Assembly (NCBI GenBank): GCA_018814465.1
Contig: JAHIZR010000345.1
Coordinates: 1 to 13,005, forward strand
Reading direction: 5' to 3'
Origin: a bacterium
Lineage (GTDB): Bacteria > Electryoneota > RPQS01
Length of the DNA: 13,005 bases
Below the pieces are notes generated by a model, which saw only the letters and a program-made list of their open reading frames with translations, ran no database searches and was not told where the DNA came from. Each line of letters begins with the position of its first letter. Positions within the stretch are counted from its first letter, which is position 1. Positions 1 through 6,962 of the stretch are shown piece after piece. A program made the position numbers and the translations under genes.

Positions 1-174
1 GTGCGATTTTATAACATTTTAGGTCAAATGGTCGGATCGTTTGAGCAGGTTAAAAGTGGTCAGGCGGGGGCGATTCTTGACCCATCACGGATTTCCGCCG
101 CCAGCGGACTCCTCTTCTATTCCATAGAAGTCAATGGAGAACAGACTCTTGGGAAAATTTTGTTATTAAAATAG
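1..174 (+). CDS. C-terminal end of an exported protein with a T9SS/FlgD-like sorting domain (5' truncated)
   Basis: Frame 1 is open from the first base of the window to a TAG at 172-174 and gives 57 residues. It begins VRFYNILGQMVG, contains an SGLLFYSIEVNG strand pair and ends KILLLK. This is the usual layout of the last two thirds of the Por/type IX-type C-terminal domain, an FlgD-like Ig fold: an 'IYNILGQ.V' strand, then 'SG.YFY.I', then a basic '(K)ILL.K' tail. In the Bacteroidota and related phyla such tails direct proteins that already have a signal peptide to the cell surface. The body of the protein lies outside the window, so its function is unknown. The next gene carries the same kind of tail and starts 44 bases downstream in the same direction, so the two may be co-transcribed. 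The first codon happens to be GTG, but this is an internal position and not a start. Confidence 0.8.
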   Translation: MRFYNILGQMVGSFEQVKSGQAGAILDPSRISAASGLLFYSIEVNGEQTLGKILLLK

Positions 175-218
175 TCCGGCACAACGGTTGCACATTTATC
201 TTTGAATATCCTTAACTT

Positions 219-3200
219 ATGATAGCGATGTCAAACAGCATACACAAAGTAATCACCTTTTTCTGTGTTTCGATGATGGCTTTTCTGGCCGGAATCGTCT
301 CTGGTCAGGATTTCGATATTACAGGAATTGGTATTTCCGGTTCGAGAACCGGATTGGATATCGAGGTTCGTCCGGGTGATTCGGCATTTGTCGTCGTATC
401 GTTCGAGGGGGATTTGCTTTTAAGAGTTACGGGAGTGAGTCTGGGTGAAGAGACTCTGAATCAGATGGGCTTGTTTTTCTACAGCGCTCTTGTTCCGGAT
501 TCCCAATCCTTCATGGGCACAACTACGATTGGGGTTGACTCAACCGAGGTTATCGTTGATACGCTCTCGATTCCGCATACAATGAAGTTCGGGATCAGAG
601 TGCCTGAATTATCGGATAATATTTTAAGTCTGCAGGTTCGAACCGGAATTTATGCGATCAATGAGTTTGATGAGGTTGTTACCAGTAATGTATGGGTGAG
701 TCATGTCACTCAGGGTGAGGACGAGGCGATCCTGAATCCGGTGGCGGCAGGCTACAGCACGTTTTTGTTTGTGTCGCATGAAATTGACAATCGGCCCGTG
801 ATCCACTATCCGGCGAACGGGGATACAATCGGCAGATTTGTTACGATTGAGTATGATCAGCCGATGGATGCGATTCCGGGGACCGTGACGCTGCAATTCG
901 CGAAGACTTATGTGAACTTTCCCACCACATATCATACCCTGTTTATAAGCAATAATCAATCCGGTCAAGATCTATTGCTCGAGTTGGATTTGCTGTATTT
1001 GAATAACTCTCCGCAACTGGACTCCATTCAGGGATTTTCGCAGCTCTATCATGATTCATTGTATCAAATCCGGATGGGGTACCGACTGATGGATGGCAGG
1101 CTGTCGGACAGTCTTTTTGTCGATGTAAGAACGGATCTCCAGACGAACGAGGCGAATTTCCTGTCACCGGGTCTGGGAGTTTCATCCGTTTATCCGGATT
1201 TACCGGTGCTCTATCGTCTCAACGAGCCTGCGGATACGGTTGTGTTGATTTTTGAAGCGGATACTCTGTCACCTGTAGGTGATCTTCTCAGTCCGCATAT
1301 TCTAAGACTTGTTCCCGAGGCGAATTCGCTCGCACTGCATGAATTCATTTTGGACGGTACGGATATCGGCTGGCAGCATCCGTTGATTGAGTCCAGCAAC
1401 CGCGGACCGCTCGATTCTTTAAAGACACAAACGATCTATAACGTGACGCTTGAGTATGGAGACAGATTCGGGAATCTGACCAGAAGAAATACAAACGAAG
1501 GATATATCTGGCCGGAAGATAATCAGACTATTCCGCCCCGCATCATTCATCCGGGCGACTACACAGCGGACAATCGGACATTCTGGTTTGAGATTGAAAT
1601 CCCGGAAACGCCGTTGATGGGATCGGTGAGATTAAGATTTGACGCGCTCGGTTCCGATCCTGGATCACCGCATACAATATATCTTGGCAGTTTATCATCA
1701 GCCGGGTCGGTGGGTTTCTATTTAAATGCGCTGGCGCTGAACAATTCAAATCCTCCAGTGACTGGAGTCGATGGGGGCAATTCATTAATAGATGGACTTG
1801 AGTATTTTACTAGAGTATTCTACTCGGATGTGAGAGGCAATCCGGAAGCAAGTACGTTCAGGATAGTGCGTTTTGATGATTCAACCGATCCTCCTGTTGT
1901 GTACAATCCTGATCCGCAGGACACGCTGGCTTTGTCGGGAGTGAATGTGACATTTACTCAGCCGGAAAATGCGATTCCGGGAACTGTGCAAATCGTGCTG
2001 TCGCAAACCGGCGGAGAAGAGACTGATCCATTTTCACCGCGGATACTGTATCTCACCGATCCGTTGAGAGCTACGATTGAGAACATCAAACGAGTCATGA
2101 TCCAGCCGGCGTTTTTAACGGCGGGTGAGGGCATTGATTCCGTTCACAACGGCGGTTCGCTGCAGCCGCGCGCCACTTATGAAATGATCATCAGCTATCA
2201 GGATACTCTTGCGAATGCTTATGGTTCGACAACCATTGGCGATCTATACTTTCCCAGCGGTTCCACAGTGACAGTTCGCGGGTATCAGTACCAGTTACTG
2301 ATTATTCCCGGCAACGCCGGACAACAAGCGTTCATGCTTGCTGTGAAAGCGGAGGGCGAGAGCTCGCTTCGCGGCGTACAGTTCGATGTCGAGGGAACAG
2401 TGCAGCCGTTTGATATCGATGCGGCGAGAACCTATCTTTGGATCAGCTCTGATTCTTTATTTTCACCCGAACAAGACACCCCAGTCGATACTTTGGATGA
2501 ATGGATTGGGGGACCGATGGTGTTTGATTCATTGTCAGTGCCGCTTTCCTCATTGGAACAGTATTTTCTGCTGACGGTTTCCTTTACCCCCGGTGCGGTT
2601 TCTTCAAACTCGATAGATATTGTTTTGTGGGATAAGACATCTATCGATGCGGGGGGGGATCCGGTCGAATGTGTCAACTGCCCGATAGGGATTGGGGATG
2701 TAGCGCTTGCAGCCGAGCTCTTACGCTTCTATACCGAGCAGCACACGGAATTCGGCAGCTTGAAGTTAATATGGGATGTTGCATCGGAAACGGACAACGA
2801 GGGTTTCAATGTGTGGCGTCGCACGGCGGATCAGTCAGCCTTTTCGAAGACGGCGAGTTTTACGGATCATCCCGAGCTTTATGGGCGCGGCACGGAAGCC
2901 TCCGGGCATCGATATGTCTATGTCGACCGCCGGCTCACGCCAGGCGAGACATACTACTATCAACTGGAGTCGGTATCGATCAGTGGTTTTGCGACGACAT
3001 TCTATGATTCAATCGCGGAAGGCATTCCGGAGTTTCCGCCGGACAATTTCATTTTGAAGAACGCCTATCCAAATCCGTTCAATCCTGCGACGACCATAGA
3101 ATATATCGTGCCTTATGTCGCGGAAGTAAGGATCCGGATTTTCGACTTATTGGGGAGGGAAGTTAAGGAGTTGGTTCGCGCGCAGCAGTCGCCGGCGGTT

Positions 3201-3323
3201 TATAAAGTGATGTGGGATGGGACGAATAATCTGGGGCAGGAAGTGACTTCAGGAGTCTATTTTTATCAGATGGAAGGGGGCAAAGTTTTTAATGAAATCA
3301 GGAAGATTCTCCTTGTGAGATAG
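219..3323 (+). CDS. Large secreted multidomain surface protein with four repeated modules, FN3-like domain and T9SS-type sorting domain
   Basis: The protein is 1034 residues. Residues 9-29 form a hydrophobic signal peptide, with likely cleavage near SGQ-DF. About 115-125-residue modules recur at roughly 192-306, 318-436, 438-555 and 557-680. Each opens with a 'P-hydrophobic-x-x-P' strand, has a 'G-T/S-V-x-L' strand, often an 'H-T-hydrophobic-Y/F-L/I' strand, and ends with 'Y-x-x-x-x-x-Y-x-D'. Residues 681-828 form another beta-rich region with a C818/C821 pair. Residues 845-935 look fibronectin III-like (ETDNEGFNVWRR, GETYYYQLESVS). Residues 944-1034 are an AYPNPFNPATTIEY / FDLLGREV / SGVYFYQM / ILLVR sorting domain. 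No catalytic motif was recognised, so adhesin, structural or carbohydrate-binding roles are inference. ATG 219 is used; ATG 228 is equally possible, and neither has a Shine-Dalgarno site. A terminator follows. Confidence 0.88.
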   Translation: MIAMSNSIHKVITFFCVSMMAFLAGIVSGQDFDITGIGISGSRTGLDIEVRPGDSAFVVVSFEGDLLLRVTGVSLGEETLNQMGLFFYSALVPDSQSFMGTTTIGVDSTEVIVDTLSIPHTMKFGIRVPELSDNILSLQVRTGIYAINEFDEVVTSNVWVSHVTQGEDEAILNPVAAGYSTFLFVSHEIDNRPVIHYPANGDTIGRFVTIEYDQPMDAIPGTVTLQFAKTYVNFPTTYHTLFISNNQSGQDLLLELDLLYLNNSPQLDSIQGFSQLYHDSLYQIRMGYRLMDGRLSDSLFVDVRTDLQTNEANFLSPGLGVSSVYPDLPVLYRLNEPADTVVLIFEADTLSPVGDLLSPHILRLVPEANSLALHEFILDGTDIGWQHPLIESSNRGPLDSLKTQTIYNVTLEYGDRFGNLTRRNTNEGYIWPEDNQTIPPRIIHPGDYTADNRTFWFEIEIPETPLMGSVRLRFDALGSDPGSPHTIYLGSLSSAGSVGFYLNALALNNSNPPVTGVDGGNSLIDGLEYFTRVFYSDVRGNPEASTFRIVRFDDSTDPPVVYNPDPQDTLALSGVNVTFTQPENAIPGTVQIVLSQTGGEETDPFSPRILYLTDPLRATIENIKRVMIQPAFLTAGEGIDSVHNGGSLQPRATYEMIISYQDTLANAYGSTTIGDLYFPSGSTVTVRGYQYQLLIIPGNAGQQAFMLAVKAEGESSLRGVQFDVEGTVQPFDIDAARTYLWISSDSLFSPEQDTPVDTLDEWIGGPMVFDSLSVPLSSLEQYFLLTVSFTPGAVSSNSIDIVLWDKTSIDAGGDPVECVNCPIGIGDVALAAELLRFYTEQHTEFGSLKLIWDVASETDNEGFNVWRRTADQSAFSKTASFTDHPELYGRGTEASGHRYVYVDRRLTPGETYYYQLESVSISGFATTFYDSIAEGIPEFPPDNFILKNAYPNPFNPATTIEYIVPYVAEVRIRIFDLLGREVKELVRAQQSPAVYKVMWDGTNNLGQEVTSGVYFYQMEGGKVFNEIRKILLVR

Positions 3324-3340
3324 CGTAGTCTTGCGTAATC

Positions 3341-3370
3341 AGGCCTCCTGCATCAGTGGGAGGCTTTTCT
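3341..3370 (+). terminator. Rho-independent terminator after the large surface protein
   Basis: AGGCCTCC at 3341-3348 pairs with GGAGGCTT at 3359-3366 (one G-T pair) around a 10-base loop, and TTTTCT follows. It begins 17 bases after the TAG of the surface protein gene. It also lies just beyond the stop of the converging minus-strand gene, but on that strand the T tract is poor, so it mainly serves the plus strand. Confidence 0.75.
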
Positions 3371-3381
3371 TTGCCGGAGAC

Positions 3382-4002
3382 TCATTTCTTTCTTGTCCAT
3401 TCGGCGATAACCGGAAATTCCTGATAAAGGGCTTCCGGGGCAAGGTTGAAGGAGGCAATTCGTTCGCCCCACGGGTCGACCCCGGCGGCTTTTAAGCATT
3501 CCCTTATGAATTGTGAACAGTGCATTCGAGAGGCGTGGTGCAGAATATTTTGATGGGAAAGGTCGCCTTTTTGGATGGCAATCCAGGTTCCGGCGAGCGC
3601 GATTAATCCGTATTTCAGTCCTTGTTGAAGGAGATAATCGGCATGGCTGCGCATTTGCTTGTACTGCTCCTCATTTAGTACAGGATCAACAATAGCGGCA
3701 TCATCAATAATTGTGGAAGACCACTTGCGAGAAGAGTTGAGTTGTGGACCGTCTTTTCGATTGTGAAATCCCGGCAGGGGCAGATTGACATCACTCTCCG
3801 CGATCCAAGGGATGCTGTCCCGCTCTTCGATAAAAAAGAAGGCGTGAGTGAATCGCGCGGATTTGCCGTCGCGCGTGAGTTTCTTCTGGCCCCAGTTGAT
3901 CAGGAATGCCGGCTTGAAGTCGAAATGGACAAGCCCGATAAGTCCGGGAGTGCCGTGTTTTATAAAGAAGCTCTGGAGTTCAGGATCGAAGGAATAGGCC
4001 AT
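3382..4002 (-). CDS. Putative permuted papain-like hydrolase (YiiX / NlpC-P60-like)
   Basis: The protein is 206 residues, with no signal peptide or clear membrane segment. The order of conserved-looking residues is a histidine in a beta strand (H53, FTHAFFFIEE), an acidic residue in the next strand (E69), then a cysteine at the start of a helix (C162, HCSQFIRECLKAAG), and finally an N-L-A-P-E-A-L segment at 186-192. His before Cys, with a 'CS-x-hydrophobic' helix and a trailing 'P-x-x-L', is the arrangement of the circularly permuted NlpC/P60 group (YiiX/YebB, LRAT-like). Members act as amidases, peptidases or acyltransferases. The substrate cannot be named here. Start ATG at 4002-4000 has only a weak ribosome site. 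It converges on the surface protein gene and diverges from nadB, so it is probably transcribed alone. The family call is from motif order only; an uncharacterised domain is the alternative. Confidence 0.6.
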   Translation of the reverse strand: MAYSFDPELQSFFIKHGTPGLIGLVHFDFKPAFLINWGQKKLTRDGKSARFTHAFFFIEERDSIPWIAESDVNLPLPGFHNRKDGPQLNSSRKWSSTIIDDAAIVDPVLNEEQYKQMRSHADYLLQQGLKYGLIALAGTWIAIQKGDLSHQNILHHASRMHCSQFIRECLKAAGVDPWGERIASFNLAPEALYQEFPVIAEWTRKK

Positions 4003-4066
4003 ACTGTCTCAGCAGTAAGAGGTTATACACTTGAAGTTAGTGCATGGATTCACAAAAATCAAGAGC

Positions 4067-4095
4067 TTGACTATCAGTAATGCTTAGGCTATATT
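4067..4095 (+). promoter_or_regulatory. Sigma70-type promoter for nadB
   Basis: TTGACT at 4067-4072 and TATATT at 4090-4095 are separated by exactly 17 bases. They match the consensus -35 and -10 boxes at five of six and four to five of six positions. Transcription would begin near 4102, leaving a leader of about 28 bases before the TTG start of nadB. An overlapping TATTAT at 4092-4097 could also serve as the -10 box. Confidence 0.6.
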
Positions 4096-4129
4096 ATATG
4101 ATAAACTTCAGATTTACCCTGATTCTATC

Positions 4130-5794
4130 TTGCCACACTACACGACAGATGTTCTGATCATCGGCAGCGGAATTGCCGGGCTTAGCCTGGCTCTGAATAC
4201 ATCGAAGTACGCGCAAGTCCTGATGGTTACGAAAAAGGAATCCGCCGAATCCGCGACCAATTGGGCGCAGGGGGGCATCGCCTCGGTTACGGCCGTGGAT
4301 GATGAAATTAAGCTCCACGTTGAGGACACGCTTCGGGCGGGGGCCGGGCTTTGCGACGAAGAGGTCGTGCAACTGGTTGTTGAAACCGCACCCGAGCGGA
4401 TTCGCGAGCTGATTAAGCTGGGTGTTAAGTTTACGCGGCTTGGAGATGGATCGCTGGCACTGGGCCGGGAAGGCGGTCACAGCCGTTCGCGGATATTGCA
4501 TCATCGCGACCAGACCGGGCAGGAGATTGAGTCGGTTTTACTGGGGAACGCGCGCGAATCCGGGCGTATCGAGGTGCTGGAGCATCACCTGATGATAGAC
4601 TTACTGGTCGATCCCCGGCCCGGCAAGCGCATTCGAAACGGCGAGATACGCCGTTGTTTCGGAGCCTATGTATTGGATGAGATCAGTGGCGAGATTAAGA
4701 CGATAGGCGCCAAAACAGTCATCTTGGCCACGGGTGGTTCGGGGATGGTTTACCAGCACACGAGTAATCCCACGATCGCGACCGGAGACGGTGTTGTTGC
4801 CGCATGGCGCGCCGGGGCGGATGTCGGCGATCTTGAGTTTTTCCAGTTTCATCCCACAACGTTGATGAATCCTGCTGCCGATGGCCGCAATGAACTGATT
4901 ACGGAAGCCATGCGCGGATATGGGGCGATCTTGCGTAATCAGGAAGGGGAGGCTTTTATGAAGCGGTACGATGAGCGGGGGGAACTGGCATCACGCGACA
5001 TTGTAGCGCGAGCCATCGACGCGGAAATGAAGAAGCGGGGCGAGACCTATGTATGGCTGGACTGCACTCATCTGGAAGCAGATCGACTGCGTACCCGATT
5101 TCCGCATATTAACGAGGTTTGCCAGCAGCAGGGGATTGATTTTACTGTTGATCCGATTCCTGTAGTACCGGCGGCGCACTATCAATGCGGCGGGGTGATA
5201 ACGGATATTTGGGGAAGGACAACATTAGCCGGATTGTTTGCTGTTGGAGAAGTGGCGATGACGGGTCTACATGGGGCGAATCGCCTGGCGTCGAACTCGC
5301 TACTTGAGGCGGTTGTGTTTGCACATCAGGCATCGCATATGATCGAGGAATGGCTGAAAGAGGCTGCGCCTATCCCGGAAGCGGAGAACTGGTCAGCGGA
5401 GGGGACGGTTACCCCTGAGGAGTTTGTTTTGATTCAGCATAATCGGGATGAGATCCGGCGTCTGATGTGGAATTATGTGGGAATTGTGCGGTCGTCATTC
5501 AGGCTTGAGCGTGCTGCGCGGCGCTTGAGGTTATTAACAAGCGAGGTTGCCGATTTCTACCGTCGGACTCGCTTAAACGGTCCTTTAATAGAACTCCGCA
5601 ACCTCGTGATATTGGCTGACTTGATTGTACGTTCAGCAATCAGCCGCCATGAGAGTCGTGGTTTACATTACATGCTGGATTATCCGGAGCCGTCTATGAA
5701 CGGTCATCCACATCATACGGTACTGACTCCCTACTCGGCGGAGAATCAGATCGGGGCGGCGATTTCGGCTCATAGTAATCGCGGCCATTTGTAG
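4130..5794 (+). CDS. nadB: L-aspartate oxidase (NadB)
   Basis: This FAD enzyme oxidises L-aspartate to iminoaspartate, the first step of de novo NAD synthesis, normally feeding quinolinate synthase NadA in the cytoplasm. The 554 residues fit the family (about 540). Visible landmarks are the dinucleotide-binding GSGIAG (12-17), NWAQGGIA (44-51), EGGHSRSRILHHRDQTG (114-130), FQFHPTTL with H241, SRD with R289, VVPAAHYQCGG with H350, HGANRLASNSLLEA (381-394) and a C-terminal ESRGLHYMLDYPE helix. These separate NadB from the fumarate reductase and succinate dehydrogenase flavoproteins. The start is TTG at 4130; no earlier in-frame start is compatible with the promoter, and the FAD-binding strand begins at residue 7. 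There is no Shine-Dalgarno sequence. nadA and nadC are not adjacent. The last 101 bases overlap the next gene antisense. Confidence 0.95.
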   Translation: MPHYTTDVLIIGSGIAGLSLALNTSKYAQVLMVTKKESAESATNWAQGGIASVTAVDDEIKLHVEDTLRAGAGLCDEEVVQLVVETAPERIRELIKLGVKFTRLGDGSLALGREGGHSRSRILHHRDQTGQEIESVLLGNARESGRIEVLEHHLMIDLLVDPRPGKRIRNGEIRRCFGAYVLDEISGEIKTIGAKTVILATGGSGMVYQHTSNPTIATGDGVVAAWRAGADVGDLEFFQFHPTTLMNPAADGRNELITEAMRGYGAILRNQEGEAFMKRYDERGELASRDIVARAIDAEMKKRGETYVWLDCTHLEADRLRTRFPHINEVCQQQGIDFTVDPIPVVPAAHYQCGGVITDIWGRTTLAGLFAVGEVAMTGLHGANRLASNSLLEAVVFAHQASHMIEEWLKEAAPIPEAENWSAEGTVTPEEFVLIQHNRDEIRRLMWNYVGIVRSSFRLERAARRLRLLTSEVADFYRRTRLNGPLIELRNLVILADLIVRSAISRHESRGLHYMLDYPEPSMNGHPHHTVLTPYSAENQIGAAISAHSNRGHL

Positions 5795-6158
5795 TCCCGT
5801 TGTCCTTTTTGTCTTTAACCAGTTTATCGGCGATGATCAGAGCGATGCCGATCATGGCGGGAATGGCACCGAAGCCAATCATTCCGTTATCGATCATGAA
5901 AGCACCCATGATCATGAGACCGACTCCGACGGCGAGAAATACGAGGCCGCGAACATAGGGTCTTCTTTTTCTTCCGAAATCTCCCAGCTCTGTTGGAACG
6001 GGAAGCCCTTTTTCGAGCGCCAGCATTCTCTCGTCGTGGAGAAGTTTCGTACGAATCCTGCGGGATTTGTTGTCCATGAGGACAACGATCAGGATCAGGA
6101 GAAGGGTTCCGAAAACAGCAACAAGGCCGATCATATACCCAATAATTTCCGAAAGCAT
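5694..6158 (-). CDS. Small three-helix inner-membrane protein (DUF6249-like)
   Basis: The protein is 154 residues. Hydrophobic segments lie at about 5-28, 70-89 and 93-112. Between the first two is a charged linker (RTKLLHDERMLALEKGLPVP) of the 'H/R-x-E-R-x-x-x-I/L-E-K-G' type, as in small DUF6249-like membrane proteins; this family name is from memory of the motif. Residues 113-154 form a hydrophilic tail rich in Pro, Ser and Asp. The start ATG at 6158-6156 has a good GAGG ribosome site eight bases upstream on the minus strand. The coding region for the tail (about residues 122-154) lies antisense to the last codons of nadB. No function can be given. Small membrane proteins of this type often sit beside ECF sigma genes, and here the next gene, divergent, is one. 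Confidence 0.75.
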   Translation of the reverse strand: MLSEIIGYMIGLVAVFGTLLLILIVVLMDNKSRRIRTKLLHDERMLALEKGLPVPTELGDFGRKRRPYVRGLVFLAVGVGLMIMGAFMIDNGMIGFGAIPAMIGIALIIADKLVKDKKDNGTTNGRDYYEPKSPPRSDSPPSRESVPYDVDDRS

Positions 6159-6260
6159 TGATTAAACCTCAGTTTTACAAATAGCTCGGGTTAAGAAAGT
6201 AGGCCATTCAACAGGAGTAGGTTCGGCTGAATCGGCCGGAACACCCTCGTCTTTAACTGG

Positions 6261-6289
6261 TTATTCGCTTAGTATGAGTGAGATATAGT
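6261..6289 (+). promoter_or_regulatory. Possible promoter for the sigma/anti-sigma operon
   Basis: TTATTC at 6261-6266 and TATAGT at 6284-6289 are 17 bases apart. The -10 box is fair and the -35 box is weak. A GGAAC at 6238-6242, in the same gap, resembles the -35 element of ECF promoters and would allow autoregulation, but no convincing ECF -10 element stands at the right distance. The rest of the 195-base gap (6159-6353) holds the mini-ORF described separately. Confidence 0.3.
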
Positions 6290-6327
6290 CCGGATGGTTG
6301 CATCGCGACAGATTCGGTGAAACAAAA

Positions 6328-6354
6328 ATGTCTCATCAGGACTCTCATAATTAA
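6328..6354 (+). CDS. Possible 8-codon leader peptide overlapping the sigma factor start
   Basis: ATG at 6328 opens an ORF of eight codons (MSHQDSHN) whose TAA (6352-6354) shares its last base with the ATG of the sigma factor, a TAATG junction. GGTGA at 6317-6321 is a fair ribosome site seven bases before it, whereas the sigma ATG has only a distant AGGA. Ribosomes ending the mini-ORF could restart on the sigma gene. It is too short to judge by composition and may be chance. Confidence 0.3.
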   Translation: MSHQDSHN

Positions 6355-6962
6355 TGAGTAAATCCACGGACTCAGAGAAGATTCAATCTGATGCGATCTT
6401 GTTGGAACGTATTCAGAATAATGAACCTCACGCGTTTGAGGAGCTTGTAGACAAGTATAAGGGTCTCGTTCTGAACCTCGTTTCTCGCATGTCAGGAAGG
6501 ATTGAGAATGCCGAGGATTTGGCGCAAGAGGTGTTCATTCGGGTTTGGAAGGGATTGCCGAAGTTCCGGGGTGAGTGTCAGCTTTCGACTTGGATCTATA
6601 GGATTGCATTGAATTTAAGTATTGCGGAGAGCAAATCAGCGAGGTCGAGATCGATTTTTTTGCAGGTGGATGATCCGGCGGTAGCGCGCGGACCTCAATT
6701 CTGGGTAGAATCGAGCAACCCTTACGCCGAAGAGGTAGTCTTAAAAGAGAGAATGGGGCGGTTGCTGGTGCAGATGCCGGAGAAGCATCGCACCGCGGTC
6801 GTGTTGTTCTATCTTAAGAGTCTGTCATATAAAGAAATAAGTGATATCATGGACGTTCCGGTAGGAACGGTAAAGAGTTATCTGTTTCGCGGAAAAGCCT
6901 GGCTTCGCGAGAGGCTTCTTGGTGGTACAGAGGAAACACAAGATGACTTACAGGATGAATAA
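6354..6962 (+). CDS. ECF-type RNA polymerase sigma factor (RpoE-like)
   Basis: The protein is 202 residues, the usual size for extracytoplasmic-function sigma factors. Region 2 covers about residues 25-92, with the core-binding DLAQEVFIRVWKGLPKFRG segment (55-73) and the 'STWIYRIALN' -10-recognition helix. A linker rich in Ser and Arg follows. Region 4 covers about 130-187, with MPEKHRTAVVLFYLKSLSYKE and a helix-turn-helix at 158-181 (EISDIMDVPVGTVKSYLFRGK) that would bind the -35 element. The start ATG at 6354 touches the stop of a mini-ORF. The downstream membrane protein gene begins 20 bases before this gene ends, so the two are translationally coupled, as in sigma/anti-sigma pairs. The regulon is unknown. 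A type IV pilus cluster lies downstream, but a strong terminator separates it from this operon. Confidence 0.93.
   Translation: MSKSTDSEKIQSDAILLERIQNNEPHAFEELVDKYKGLVLNLVSRMSGRIENAEDLAQEVFIRVWKGLPKFRGECQLSTWIYRIALNLSIAESKSARSRSIFLQVDDPAVARGPQFWVESSNPYAEEVVLKERMGRLLVQMPEKHRTAVVLFYLKSLSYKEISDIMDVPVGTVKSYLFRGKAWLRERLLGGTEETQDDLQDE

Noticed and set aside
2669..3057. Two overlapping plus-strand ORFs of 112 and 93 codons inside the large surface protein gene
   Set aside because: They are alternate frames of a region that encodes a clear FN3-like domain; their translations are rich in Arg and Cys with no recognisable features.
3742..4080. Plus-strand ORF of 112 codons opposite the permuted papain-like gene
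   Set aside because: It is the complement of a minus-strand gene with catalytic-type motifs; the translation has no domain features and no ribosome site.
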